This document shows, one piece after another, positions 21,864-33,841 of a DNA stretch of 64,000 nt. Within the stretch, counting starts at the first letter, position 1. The number at the start of each line of letters is the position of its first letter. The DNA comes from Trematomus loennbergii (taxonomy: Eukaryota > Chordata > Actinopteri > Perciformes > Nototheniidae). The stretch covers positions 62,001 to 126,000 of the forward strand of contig JAAOOA010000388.1 of the NCBI GenBank assembly GCA_012861695.1, written 5' to 3'. The notes beneath the pieces are model-generated. The model searched no databases, was not told where the DNA came from, and was given only the letters and a program-made list of their open reading frames with translations. The translations under genes and the position numbers were made by a program.

Positions 21864-21962
21864 GTAGAGGGCTCCGCCTGTGTTTATATAACTAGGGTTA
21901 CAATACGTAACCCGGCGTTATATCTCTCACAGGCTCCGACCTCTACTGGACTCTATGGGTAC
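21864..21962. repeat. Internal complementary region of DIRS copy 2
   Basis: Bases 21864-21916 are the inverse of the element's outer left end. Bases 21920-21962 are the inverse of its outer right end. Between them is one GTT (21917-21919). The region is therefore an internal copy of the joined ends, as expected if DIRS uses it as a template to complete a circular intermediate. Confidence 0.88.
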
Positions 21963-22414
21963 AGTGGGTGGAGCCCTGATGTATACGCGCACTGTCGTCC
22001 AACACCAATCCACCCTACTGCCCCTGACCGGCTTTTCTGGTCAGCAGCTGCTGCCCCCCCCTCTCCTTTAACCCGGTTGTGACCGAGGAGAAATCTGGGC
22101 TGTGGCTGACAGAGCACACCCTGCTGTGCCTACCTCGCAGAAAGTGTGCTCAACAAACAGTGCCGGGGGACCCTCCCCCCCCCGCCCCTAGACGGATGGG
22201 GAGAGCCCCCTCGGCCCCGTATGGGCTTACTACGCACCTGCCTTCCTGAATCCCTAAGGATAACAGGGAGAGCGCCAGCGCCCATGCCTCACACTCAAGC
22301 ACTGACCCCCTGCAGAGTGTGAGAGGACTAAAAATGTGGGGGGCTATCCTCCCCCTGCCTCTCGGCAGGAGGGGGGCAGCCCCTCCGCCCGTAACGGGCC
22401 AGCGCGCCTCTTGC

Positions 22415-23671
22415 CTATCCCGGGACCCTCAGAGGGCCCAGGAAAGGTGAAGGCGCATCACGTCCGGAGAGGGGGTCAGATGCCAACTGACCCACAACCC
22501 CCCCTCCCCTACAAATCTGTGTTGCCCCAGCAAACACAGACGAGGAGAAAGAGCCAGACATGTCCAAGAGATAAAACCTTATAAAGGGGCCTGGCGTCGA
22601 CCAAGACGCCGCTGTGTATATATCCTCCACACAATAAGGCTGTTGACACAGCTACAGCCCGTGTGGAGTGCGCACAAATCCCCGTGGGGCAGGCTCTCCC
22701 TGCCTGTCTGTAGGCATGTGCAATGCACTCGCAGAGCCAGCCTGCCAGGCGTTTCTTGGACAGAGCTTTCCCGATCACCCCGCCCCCGAAGCACACGAAC
22801 AGCTGTTCGGTGCGTCTAAGGGCAGCCGTGCGCTCCACATAACATGCTAGCGCACGCACCGGGCAGAGGAGGTGCAGTTTAGCCTCCCTGGCCCCCCATG
22901 GGGGGAGACTAAAAAAACCCTAACTGAATAGCCCTCGACCTGAACGCACTCCTTAGGTCTTTAGACACAAAGGAGGGGTTCGGTCTAAGTGTCGCGCCGC
23001 TCCGGCCACCCCGAACTAGTAAACAGCTCGGGTGCACCGACAGAGCAGTTAACTCGGACACTCTTTTGGCTGACGTTAAGGCAAGAAGCAAAGCTGTTTT
23101 CCACGACAATGCTTTCAGAGAGGAGAGCTCCAGAGGCTCAATGGTCCCGTGGCCAGAGCCTCGAGCACTAGGGGCAGGTCCCACTGCGGGGTGGAGACGT
23201 GCACTACAGGGCGCAGTCTCCTAACCCCCTGTAAAAACCGCGACATCAGTGGTTGATTAAAGGCTGACCTGCCACCAAAAACCCTCACGACAGGACGAGA
23301 TGGCTGCTGCATACACTTTCACTGTGGAATGCGCCAGCCCTCTGTCCACCAGTAACTGTAAGAAGGATAAAATAGAGCCCAACTCAAAAGATAGGGGCTC
23401 TATTCCCCGCTCCTCACACCAATGCTGGAATCTCAGCCACTTTGGCCTGTAACAGGCTGTGGTGGATTCTGCTCTAGCTGCCTGGATAGACTGAATAACT
23501 GTCAGACAATCCACCCTGTCTCAGCCTGTCCCTCTCAGGAGCCAAGCCTGAAGACGACGGCCCAGAGTGGGTAACGCCCCGATTGCACCTGCCCCTTGAG
23601 ACATCGCCCCCCAGAACTGGGGGATCGCCCAGGGCTGGCCCACCTTCATCTGTGTCATTTCTGAGTACCAC
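22415..23671 (-). pseudogene. DIRS tyrosine recombinase, split over frames (copy 2)
   Basis: Same organisation as copy 1: core-binding part near 23257-23514, catalytic arginine in SAKRVSEL (22909-23184) and HSTR (22509-22859). The nucleophile region IYTAASWSTPGPFIRFYLLD lies in a separate frame at 22415-22630. An extra 2-nt loss near 23500 breaks the N-terminal part further. Confidence 0.82.
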
Positions 23672-23924
23672 GGAGCCCCGAGCGGACTCCGCCCTGCCTG
23701 TTGATATAAGCCACTGTGGTGCTGTTGTCGCACCTGACCATTACATGTCTCCCCTGAATTAGGGGCATGAAATGTCGGAGGACTAACACTACTGCCCGTA
23801 GCTCTAGGAGGTTGCTGTATCGAAACTCTGTCAGAGCCCAGCGCCCACCTATAGCCCTCTTCAGGCAGGTCCCTCCCCATCCTGTTCCGGACGCGTCCGT
23901 GAACACTGTGATGTAGGAGGTCAC
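23655..23924 (-). CDS. DIRS RNase H domain (copy 2)
   Basis: Matches copy 1 with TDASGTGWGG, ELRAV and CDNSTTVAYINRQ visible. It is separated from the RT by a frame change near the G8 run at 23993-24000. Confidence 0.85.
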   Translation of the reverse strand: MTSYITVFTDASGTGWGGTCLKRAIGGRWALTEFRYSNLLELRAVVLVLRHFMPLIQGRHVMVRCDNSTTVAYINRQGGVRSGLRGTQK

Positions 23925-25387
23925 CCGTTCCAGTGGAGACCCCCTCCGGAGGTGGTCCGGAGACCCCCAAAACCGGAGGTTGCCCCCACTGAGGGGGGGG
24001 AGGAATGGTCACCAGCCGTCGTTTGTGCCTCCAAACGCAGGCTGGGGAACCACCTCTGCAGGCGGCGCACATGTAGTAACCCCAGCGGGACCACCATGTG
24101 AGCAGCCGCCATGAGACCCCGAGTTTGCATGACAGTTAAAGCTGTCACTGTCGCCCCCTGTCGCAGCCTGTGCACCGCCCTGAGAAGGGACGCACGTCTG
24201 CTCTCTGACAGGGTGGCACGCAGCGCGTCTGCATCGAGCACCACACCCAAATACAACGCCTGTTGGCGAGGTATGGGGGTGCTCTTTTTCCAATTGATCG
24301 CAAAACCTAATTTGGTTAGGTGTGTGATCAACTGTGCTGTGCAAAACATTGCCTGTTCCCGGGACCCAGCCATGACTATGAGGTCGTCTATGTAAAAGAA
24401 AAACTCTCATGCCGTGTGCGCGCAGCGGTTGAGGCGCTGTGGCCACACATTTGCTGAATGTGCGTGGGGATAGGGAATAACCGAACGGCAGCCTGTTGTA
24501 CTCGTAGGCTGTTCCCTGGAAGGCAAAACGCAGATACTTTCTGTGCTCTGGAATAATTTCCACATGAAAGTATGCGTCTTTCAGGTCGATGGTGGTGAAC
24601 CAATCACCTGGCTGCACAAGCCCTAGTAACTGTTTCACAGTTAACATGCGGAATTTCCTGCTGGAAATATGACGATTCAGGTCCCGTGAGAGATCTAGAA
24701 TAGGTCTGAATTCCCCTGTTTTCTTGAGAACCAGGAAATACATGGAATAAAGACCCTTCTCTCTGTGCTGAGGCTGCACAACAGACACAGCCTGTTTCTG
24801 CACCAGAGCCTGAATCTCTGCTGAGAGGAAACCCATCTCCTCCTGGGAAGACAGATTTACCTCTCGCATGCCCATAAAGGAGGTGGGATGCTGCAAAACT
24901 GGAGTGAATAGCCCGTTTCAGCGTCCTGTCCATCCACCTTGTCAGTACACAGCTGAGTTTCCATTCCCCATAACATTGTGTTAATGGGCAAGCCCTCAGC
25001 TGTGGGGCCGCAGCTATAAAGCTGTGATACTCTCTGATGACGCGCTCCGCCGCAAAACTCCCCGTAAAGGGAAGATTTGCCCGTGGGGGGTCGAAGCAGA
25101 AAGGGCCGATTATTTATTGAGGACCCTGAACGCACCGCCGCACGCTCACGTGTGAGCGCACGCTCCCTCGTAATGCTATTTTCCTCACTATGGAAAACAG
25201 TATTAACCGGAGCTTTTACAGGCGTAGTATGTTTTACTAAGGCCCCTGAACGCACAGCCACGCGCCTCCTTACAAGTGCGGGCGTTGCTATAATGCAGTT
25301 TCCACTCAGAAAAAAAAACGGCAGATTTTCCACTGAGGTACCTGAACGCACCACGGCACGCTCCCGTGAGAGTGCGCGCTCCGCCAT
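23921..25387 (-). pseudogene. DIRS reverse transcriptase, broken by two frameshifts (copy 2)
   Basis: The polymerase blocks TTIDLKDAYFHVEI and RLPFGYSLSPRTFS lie at 24009-24896. The repetitive N-terminal extension is at 24857-25387 and the C-terminal part at 23921-24373. Compared with copy 1 it has one base too many in an A run near 24402, just at the YIDD box, and one base too few near 24913. The breaks are homopolymer-type changes. Confidence 0.85.
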
Positions 25388-25404
25388 AATGCTGCTTCCT
25401 CATG

Positions 25405-26532
25405 CCCCTTTCACACCAACGCAACTCCGGTTCAAGCTCCGTGCTAGAGCTTTTCTGGTTCAGAACCGGTTCTTCGGTTTAGCGCCGGCTTTTTCACACC
25501 GCTCAGAGCCCGACTGGTGCTGCCGCTGCTGCGTCATGACGTCACAGTTTACGTCGCTGAGTTTCTCCCCAACGCCGGAGCTCACCTCACAACAACAACG
25601 GGCCGGGGACTGCGTTGCTTTTAATCATACGAAGCCAGATTAAATTAAATAACGACTTCTCCAACCTTATACTTTTCTCCAGAGTGCCGTGGTTCATTGT
25701 TTATTAATGTGTTTCAGCGGCATTTACCGACCGCTGCAGTGCTGGCCGGCTGCTCTTCCACGAGTGTATTCTCCGTTAGCTCCGGGTTAGCTCACACGGC
25801 TCTAAAGTATTCACTGTCTGACTGTCACACAAGCAGCTGATACATATCCCCAGTTCCCCTTAAGTGAATGTGTGTCAGTCTGAATTGACGCTGTTTGGTG
25901 TCAGTCTGAATTGACGCTGTTTGGCATCACAACGCTGTTATGAAAGTTTCTCTGGTATAACATGGGTGATGTTAGCATAGCAACCGAAGCTAAACTGACT
26001 ACTTGCTAAGCAGTTTTCTACAGGCACTTTTTACCGACGTATTTTTCATTATGATTCTACTTGTGATAGTCGGACATGACAACCTGTGCAGCCCATGTAT
26101 TGATTCCATCCGATAGCTGCTATAATAACAAACAAAACGTCTGCCTGCTCTCCACAATGATCAATAACAGCGAACGGATGGTCAAAGTAAGGTACAAATA
26201 AACAGAATCACACGAAGCCTGGTTAGTGTTGCCTGACTTTATAAAGTGTGTTTTTTTTAACAAGTGTGTGGTTGCGTTCTAGTCACTTTGCTCAGCACTA
26301 CTGCTTGTTACAACTTTTATTTGCCGTACTCGCCTTAAGTGTTAGCTCAGGTTAATCTCGCCCCCCTCCGACGTAAGCGGTATCTTGCTTCTAGACGGAC
26401 AACTTTTTGGTGCTCGAAACGAACCGGATTCCGGAGCTATGACGCTGCTCCGCTGCGGTGTGAACAGGAAAACCCGGTGCTTTTCAAGCACCAGCACCGA
26501 ACCGGCCCTGAAACACCGTTGGTGTGAAAGGG
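25405..26532. mobile_element. Non-autonomous inverted-repeat transposon nested in DIRS copy 2
   Basis: Same ends as at 3422-4561 (CCCCTTTCACACCAACG and its inverse). Near-identity of both nested copies shows that this insertion happened before the DIRS-bearing block was duplicated. Confidence 0.75.
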
Positions 26533-27241
26533 GTATTTGAGAGAAAGAGGCATTAATCGGAGCTTCTTCTGTCCATGAACGCACCGTGGCCCGCTCTCGA
26601 GGGGGGGCCGTCATAATGCTATTTCCCTCACTATGGAAAACAGCATTTAACCGGAGTTCTTACAGGCGTAGTGTGTTTTACTAAGGCCCCTGAACGCACC
26701 GCCACGCGCCTCTTTACAAGTGCGGGCGTTGCTATAATGCAGCCCCTATCACTATAGTAAGCAGCATTATTTGGAGTCTTAGCTTCAGGCATAGAATGTT
26801 TTCTAACAGAAAAACGTCGGCCATAATGTCCCTGTACCCGCACCGCACTATAACAGTGCTGCCTGCGGTTTATCACTCTCACCTGCGCACTCCCACTAGC
26901 CTCCTCCCTAACGGGAGCTATAGCTGGGGCGGCGAATGGGGAACTTGTACAGTCATCAACATGTGCAAGTGTATTGTGGAAACAAAGGACACTCAGACTT
27001 GAATACAGATCAACACCATCTTTATTTTAAAAGTTTTGACAGAGATCTGGGCATTAAATAGGCAGTCAACTCCGCGAAGATGGAGTTCCCCACCCGGGTG
27101 CTCTGCTGTTGCGGAGCCTGCCTCGGTTGGGCAGCCCCTCCCCGTGATTGCCGGTATGCCGGTGCCACGGGGTGGGCCGTAGAGGTGGATGCAGCTACGG
27201 GACCCCCGTGCCGGCGCCTCTCCCTCCGCTTCACTGTCGTA

Positions 27242-28126
27242 CTACGCTCCCTCCTCTGCATGGCATGCGAGGGGGGCACGTAGCGGGGCCTGAGGAGGAG
27301 CCAGCGATAGCATGCGGCTAAGCTGGACTCTCTCCTCCTCTAGGCGGCTGACTGGGTGACCGAGGAGACCGACCCAAAGAGCCCCTCCGTGGACACGGGG
27401 GCTCCGAGGAGATCTCTCGGTCCCTTTTTTAGATAGGGCTGTGAGCCCTGGCCACACGTGACGAGACGCCACTGTGGCCAGGGAAATCATCCGCCCTGCT
27501 GCGGTGGCCACGCCATAAATCAGATTACTCATCTGACTAACAGCGTGGTCCGAATAATCGCTCTCGTCCTGAGACGGGAGGGCGGGGGCGTCTGCCTGAG
27601 GGTGATCAGGAAGACGCCAACACGCCAAGATTATCGGGGCCTTCGTTTTAAATGGCTGCTGCCATGTCGCCTCCACACACCGCCATACCTCTGGCAGCTG
27701 GGGCGAAACGAAGGTCGGCTGCGCCGGATGCATCGGGCCATAAACCCCCGATCTCAAGCGGTTTACAGGCCTCGGTGGCAGCGGTGGGGGGAGCGGTAAA
27801 CCTACACGCTCCGCCGCCAGAGTCATCACCGCTGGGAAATCAATCCGCGCAGAGCTGAGAGTTGGACCTCCGGATAGCGAGGCGTCGTCGATCATCGGAA
27901 CCGGGGCCGTCTGGCCCCACGGCAGGGAGAACCGGAACGATGTCCCCTCGCTTCCCGAATTGCCCATGTCCACGACGTCGAGATCCAGCTCCTCCGACTC
28001 CTCCTGCGGGGCAATCTTCTCCAGGAAGTGCTGCCCACGATGCTCCCTCGTGCGCCGCAGGATCGCCTGACAGGCCGAGCACGCCGGCGTCGAGCCCATA
28101 CCGTTCATCGCGTGGACGGGCCCCAA
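27242..28126 (-). CDS. DIRS gag-like ORF1 (copy 2)
   Basis: The 294-residue frame matches copy 1 and continues further at its C terminus. It shows CSACQAILRRTREHRGQHF, the acidic EESEELDLD block and a proline-rich centre (LPLPPPLPPRP). A basic tail of the same protein lies at 27022-27279 in another frame. No polymerase motif is present. Confidence 0.7.
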   Translation of the reverse strand: MGPVHAMNGMGSTPACSACQAILRRTREHRGQHFLEKIAPQEESEELDLDVVDMGNSGSEGTSFRFSLPWGQTAPVPMIDDASLSGGPTLSSARIDFPAVMTLAAERVGLPLPPPLPPRPVNRLRSGVYGPMHPAQPTFVSPQLPEVWRCVEATWQQPFKTKAPIILACWRLPDHPQADAPALPSQDESDYSDHAVSQMSNLIYGVATAAGRMISLATVASRHVWPGLTALSKKGTERSPRSPRVHGGALWVGLLGHPVSRLEEERVQLSRMLSLAPPQAPLRAPLACHAEEGA

Positions 28127-28268
28127 ACACGTGAAGCAGAGGGGGTGCGGATCGACTCCTGAAATCAGGTTCGGACAATTTGGGCAGGTCCTATGGTCCA
28201 GCCATACTCTCTCTCTATTACTTTCACTTCAATACGTCTTACGTCTTCTGTGGAATCACTTCCGCTTA

Positions 28269-28431
28269 GCTGAAGAGAAAAAGGATAGCAGTCAGGAGGC
28301 GAGGCCTCCTTTTATACGGTGTGATGCACGCGCATTCAGGTAGGCCCGCCCTGGGCCGGCTACGTCTATAGAAGTCTCAGTGGGAGAATGCACGCGGGAT
28401 AAGGTAGTACCCATAGAGTCCAGTAGAGGGC
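28269..28431. repeat. Right inverted terminal repeat of DIRS copy 2
   Basis: Inverse complement of 21672-21836 with only a few differences (for example GCGCGTGCAT against GCGCGCGCAT). Confidence 0.9.
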
Positions 28432-28452
28432 GGAGCCTGTGAGAGATATAAC

Positions 28453-30154
28453 AGTGTTTTGTGATATTACATGTAGAGTCAATGCAAAGACCCAGATCCG
28501 TGCCTGGCAACACGAAGGAAGTGAAGATGTTAAATCCATGTCACCTGCTTATTCATGCAGCGTGACACATTTCAAATTGAATGTAAAGTTAGTGACGCTC
28601 TGTTACAAAAACCTTTCAGTGTTGAGATTGTGCTCCTGTGGTCTCTGACGGTCTGAGGGGAATCAGAGAGGAGAACAGAGCTCTACAGCAGCTCATATTA
28701 AATCAGGTTTATTCATGTTCCTGTATAAACCAGAGACTGTCTGTGGTGCTAACAATATAGTGACTGCTGTACTTATGACTACATTAAGTCATTCTGAGTG
28801 CTGATGGAGCAGCTAATGTTAGCCTAGCTTTAATCAAACCGATCTCTTATGGTGTCTTATTTGACACAGGGGTGGAGTCAACAACAATGTTAGGAGGCAG
28901 CTCTAAGGATAACTAGGGCCAAAAGGGTGGGTGGAGGGGGTCTGGAGGAAGGGTCTGGGCTGAGAGCCCGGGGGCACGGCAGAGAACCAGGAATGGGTCT
29001 CGGGCGGACGGCCCGGGGGCAAGGCAAAGTCCATGGAGGGGGTCTCGGGCGGACGGCCCGGGGGCAAGGCAGAGTTCGAAGAAGGGGTCTCGGGCGGACA
29101 GCCCGGGGGCAAGGCAGAGTTCGAAGAAGGGGTCTCGGGCGGATGGCCCGGGGGCAAGGCAGAGTTCAAGAAGGAGCGAAGGCCACAGCGGGCGAACTCA
29201 GGGGGCCGGGCATGAGAGTGAAAGCCTCTGGGGACCTCAGGAGGCCGGGCACAAGGGGCGGGCAAGAAGGTGGTGACGGCACAGCTCTGGTGGACGGGCA
29301 GGAAGGCGCTGACGGGACAGCTCCGGAGGCCGGGCAGGACCCAGTGTTGGCCGGACAGGAACCGGAGCCGACGGGACAGGCGTAGACGGGATCCTGGACA
29401 TGACATGGGCTGGTGTCAATGGGACCCCGGATGGAGCAAGGGCTGGTGTCGACTGGACCCCCAACGGAACATTTTGATGTTTGAACGGAGTTTCTGCGAT
29501 GTTGAATGTGGGAGGAGAGAGGGCCAAAATAAGTCGGCGGAATAATAAACTTTTTGTCCGGAGCATAACATATAGTTGGAATGCTGTATCAGCATTCCCA
29601 CTAAATAAAAAGGTGGAAAAGAAAACAATCCAAAACCGTGACACTGAAGCCCCGCCCGCTGTTTAGCGAGCTGCATGAGAAACTGACCGGCTGTCAGGAG
29701 AGAGAGAGGGAGGGAGAGAGGAAAAGAGAGGATCCGTTTCTCCCGTGTTATTATTCAAAGTTAATGTAAACTTTTGAATAATGTACTTCATCTACTATAA
29801 GTAGTTTGTTTGAATGTAATAATTATGTTGTTTGTTGTTTGTTTGAACTTTTCGATCTGTTACGATTATAAACTGAAGCAATATAAAAATGAGCCCCATT
29901 AACTGAGTTTTAAACATCATATCCGGTCATAGTCCGGTAATTACCTGCTAAGGGAAACTCTGCTACACAATTCTTCTTCCTCTTTTATTATTGAAACATG
30001 ACCGGTAAGTGTCGATTTTGTCCGGTAAAATAAATTACTTCCGGACATTTGACCGGCAAGAAAAAATCCTAGCGGAAACCCTGCTTGTTGTACCTTTGTT
30101 GAGAATCAGCTCCTCTAATGTAAAGTGCTTTAAAGGATGTGTTCCTCTCCACAG
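28453..30154. other. Gene 2 intron remainder ahead of the RING exon
   Basis: Nearly identical to 6478-8182, including the 45-bp minisatellite at about 28995-29174. No exon is recognised. Confidence 0.7.
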
Positions 30155-30389
30155 AGGGAAGAGAAGAGTGGTGTTCCTGTGGAGGAGCAGTTGTCCAGCT
30201 GTGCTCTGTGTCAGGACGTCCTGAAGGATCCAGTCTCTACCAGCTGTGGACACTGGTTCTGCAGACAGTGCATCACCTCATACTGGGAGCAGAGACCTCC
30301 ATCAGGAGACCCCTCCTGTCCCCAGTGTGGAGAAAGATCCAGAACCAGAGCTGGCCTGCAGACAGCCAGTCAGACCAGCTCTGTACGAG
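30155..30389 (+). CDS. NLRC3-like gene 2, RING finger exon
   Basis: Carries the complete C3HC4 set: CALC, C-x-H in STSCGHWFC, CRQC and CPQC. The exon is 235 nt, one base short of the inferred 236. This breaks the link to the upstream exon phase just after the acceptor (AGGGAAGAGAAGAG against AGGGAAGAGGAAGAG in gene 3). The donor GTAAGAG is intact. Confidence 0.85.
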
Positions 30390-30571
30390 GTAAGAGGCCG
30401 AACTCATGCAGCGTCTTATTCCTCTTCCTGGTTTATTTGTTTTTTTATTAGGTATTCTGTTGAAAACATAGACATTAAAATGTTTATAAAACATTTAAAC
30501 TCAGTCTGTTTTTATTAGTTTTATTGTTAGATTGTCATTTTCTGATTCTCTCCTGTTTCCTTCTCTTCCAG

Positions 30572-32592
30572 CAGATAGTGGTCTGCAGGAGGTTTTAGAT
30601 GAACATAGGCTCAGTCTGAGGAGGAGATGTGAACGTGTGACTGAAGGAACTGATCAAAGTGAAACCCTCCTCAACAGGATCTTCACTGAGCTCTACATCA
30701 CACAAGGCCTGAGTGAAGAGGTTAATACCCAACATGAGGTGAGGCAGCTGGAGACAGCTTCCAAGAAAGAGACCCTCCATGACACTCCAATCAAGTGCCA
30801 GGACATCTTTAAAGCCTTACCTGACCAACAGACTCTCATCAGAGCGGTCCTGACCAACGGAGTCGCTGGAGTTGGAAAAACCTTCTCAGTGCAGAAGTTC
30901 ACTCTGGACTGGGCCGAGGGTTTGGAAACCAAGATGTCAGTCTGGTGATCCCGCTCTCCTTCAGGGAGCTGAACCTGATCAAAGGTGAGCAGTACAGTCT
31001 TCTCAGGCTGCTCCATGTTTTCCATCCAACCTTACAGAAGGTCACAGCAGAGCAGCTGGCTGTCTGTAAAGTGCTGCTCATCTTTGACGGCCTGGATGAA
31101 AGCAGACTTTCTCTGGACTTCAGAAACAATGAGGTTGTGTCTGATGTCTCTCAGCAGTCCTCAGTCAACGTGCTGCTGACAAACCTCATCAGGGGGAAGC
31201 TGCTTCCCTCGGCTCTCGTCTGGATAACTTCCAGACCTGCAGCGGCCAATCAGATCCCTCCTGAGTGTGTGGACAGGGTAACAGAAGTACGAGGTTTCAC
31301 TGACGCCCAGAAGGAGGAGTACTTCAGGAGGAGATCGAGTGATGAAGACCTGTCCAGCAGAATCATCTCTCACATCAAGAGCTCCAGGAGCCTCCACATC
31401 ATGTGTCTGATCCCAGTCTTCTGCTGGATCACTGCTGCAGTTCTGGACCACATGTTGACTACAGACCAGAGAGGAGAGCTGCCCCAGACCCTCACTGACA
31501 TGTACTCACACTTCCTGCTGGTCCAGACCAAGAGGAAGAAGCAGAAGTATGAAGAGGGACATGAGACGAGTCCACAGCAGCTGACGGAGGCTGACAGGAG
31601 GTTCTTCTGAAGCTGGGAGGCTGGCGTTTGAACATCTGGAGAAAGGAGACATCATGTTCTACCAAGAAGACCTGCAGCGCTGTGGTCTTGGTGTCACCGA
31701 GGCCTTGGTGCACTCAGGAGTTTGTACAGAGATCTTCAAAGAGAGAGAGTGATCTTCAGAAACAGTCTACTGCTTTGTTCATCTGAGCATTCAGGAGTTT
31801 CTGGCTGCAGTCTACATGTTCCACTGTTACACCAACAGAGACACAGAGGTACTGAAGGACTTCCTGCAGGGAGACTGGCCCGATGAGAACAGTAACAGCA
31901 GAGATCAGGATTACCCATCACTGGATGTCTTCCTAAAGGGAGCCATGGCGAAATCCCTCAGAAGTAGAAATGGCCACCTGGACCTGTTTGTCCGCTTTCT
32001 CCACGGCCTCTCTCTGGAGTCCAACCAGAGACTGTTAGGAGGCCTGCTGGGTCGCACAGACAACAGTCCAGGAATCATCCAGAGACTCTTCAGAGGCCTG
32101 CTGGGTCACACAGACAACAGTCCAGAAATCATCCAGAGACTCTTCAGAGGCCTGCTGGGTCGCACAGACAACCATCCAGGAATCATCCAGAGACTCTTCA
32201 GAGGCCTGCTGGGTCGCACAGACAACATCCAGGAATCATCCAGAGACTCTAGGAGGCCACTGGGTCGCACAGACAACAGTCCAGAAATCATCCAGAGAGC
32301 CATCAGCAACCTGAAGGAGATGAGCAGTGATGATTCCTCTCCTGACAGGAGCATCAACATCTTCCACTGTCTGACAGAGATGAAGGACCACTCAGTACAT
32401 CAGGAGATCACAGAGTTCCTGAAGTTAAAGAACAGATCAAGAAGGAACTCTCTGTGATCCACTGCTCTGCTCTGGCCTACATGCTGCAGATGTCAGAGGA
32501 GGTTCTGGATGAGTTGGACCTGAATCAGTACAAAACATCACAGGAGGGAAACTGAGACTGATTCCAGCTGTGAGGAACTGCAGGAAGGCTGT
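30572..32592 (+). CDS. NLRC3-like gene 2, FISNA-NACHT exon with expanded 18-aa repeat, frameshifted
   Basis: The same NTPase core as gene 1, with Walker A GVAGVGKT (about 30859-30882) and Walker [10 protein letters not shown]. Frame breaks relative to the other genes lie near 30926 (one base lost after GLE), 31597-31613 and 31736-31760, where an A lost from an A4 run yields FKERE and a stop. A third open piece (31816-32457) covers [20 protein letters not shown], the [20 protein letters not shown] region and a five-unit 18-residue repeat. The exon ends at a GTAAGTCC donor. Whether the breaks are real decides if this is a gene or a pseudogene. Confidence 0.85.
32038..32300 (+). repeat. 54-bp coding repeat, five units, in gene 2
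   Basis: Units start at 32038, 32092, 32146, 32200 and about 32252. Each encodes a variant of [18 protein letters not shown]. The exact 54-base spacing keeps the frame. Gene 1 has one unit at 10052-10106; genes 3 and 4 have about two shortened ones. Confidence 0.92.
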
Positions 32593-33371
32593 GTAAGTCC
32601 AGATGTGATTAACTTTATAAACTAATGTGGATCAGAGTTTAATTATTCAAATAAACACTATAACATTTCTGCTGTTTAAATACTGAGAGCAAAATAAACC
32701 AACACTGTTCTTCTATTTAATTATAATAATAGTTAAATGAAGCGTTTCTCTCTTCATATTGAGTGATGGAGGCGACATGTCAAACACATGAAGGACTCTA
32801 GAGGTTTCTCAGCATGTGATCACACCACACAGCAGGACTTACAGTTATCAGTTATTATTACTTTCTAGTAGTTTCTTTATCATTAAACACACACACGTTT
32901 TTATCACAATGTATTAGAGTTTAAAATCAGATCTATATCATATCCCACCAATACCAGAGTTATGTCTTAATGCTCATATAGTGAGAACATCTGATGGTAT
33001 TCAGGTTAATATTGAAACTTTATTGGTTTGTTAACTGTGTTTGTGTGCACAATACATTTCCAGATGCTCAGAGAAGCCAAAACATCCATCATTCACATCT
33101 AAATATTAATTAACATTTAAATATGTACATCTCTAATATTGTCAAGTGATTTATTTCATTTCTGTTTCTTTGGTAACAGTCAGTGACAGCAGGAGCACAG
33201 ACATGTGATCAGATCACACTGACAACACATTACACTCTATTATCATATATTATTAAAATGGACTAACAGCAAATCTCAATCAGAACGTATGTCAAATACT
33301 TTTTTCATCAAATGCTTGAGGTCATTATGTTTCCTCTTTTTTAACACATGTTGTAATATGTGTTATTATAG
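32593..33371. other. Gene 2 intron, no feature recognised
   Basis: AT-rich and conserved with the matching intron in the other copies. No mobile-element ends are seen. Confidence 0.6.
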
Positions 33372-33541
33372 ACTTACTGACTGTGGACTCTCAGAGACTC
33401 ACTGTGAAGTCGTGGCCTCAGCTCTGAAGTCTGAGCCCTCCCATCTGAGAGATCTGGACCTGAGTTGGAACCTCTGAGGATTCAGGAGTGGAGCTGCTGA
33501 GTTCTGGCTAAAGAGTCCAAACTGCAGACTGGAGGTCTCAG
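33372..33541 (+). CDS. NLRC3-like gene 2, LRR exon a
   Basis: The best-preserved copy of this exon: [20 protein letters not shown] then [12 protein letters not shown] frame break follows near 33476. It shows what genes 1 and 3 lost at the exon start. Confidence 0.75.
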
Positions 33542-33841
33542 TGAGTTCACTGACTGAACTTCATCTGTTTGTATTTATCATTTTCTGAATTTGAAAAAAT
33601 ACATTTAAAGAATTGTTTCCACTTTTGCTAAAGACTGAATATTGATCAGAATAACAAAGAGAAGGTGAATGTGTGAGGGAGAGAGTTTGAGCTTCCACAG
33701 ACTCACTCTGTGCTCCATGAGTCAGTGGAGATGCTGTCAGTACTGATGAGCTGTGAGGGAGAGAAGGAGTTGTTAAACATCTGATCAAAGTTAAAGTTCC
33801 AGATTATCAGTGGATTGTTTCTACATCATCTCTGAGATTAA

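Larger units (their letters stand above)
21627..28449 (-). mobile_element. DIRS-type tyrosine-recombinase retrotransposon, copy 2, complete
   Basis: Both ends are visible: left GCCGGGTTACG after AAC at 21624-21626, right GAGAGATAT before AAC at 28450-28452. The unoccupied introns of genes 3 and 4 carry a single AAC, so the site can be read exactly. The element is about 6.8 kb and contains gag, RT, RNase H and recombinase regions on the minus strand, inverted terminal repeats and an internal complementary region. It is antisense to gene 2 and nearly identical to copy 1, including the nested transposon. Frameshifts in RT and recombinase suggest it is not autonomous as shown. Confidence 0.95.
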
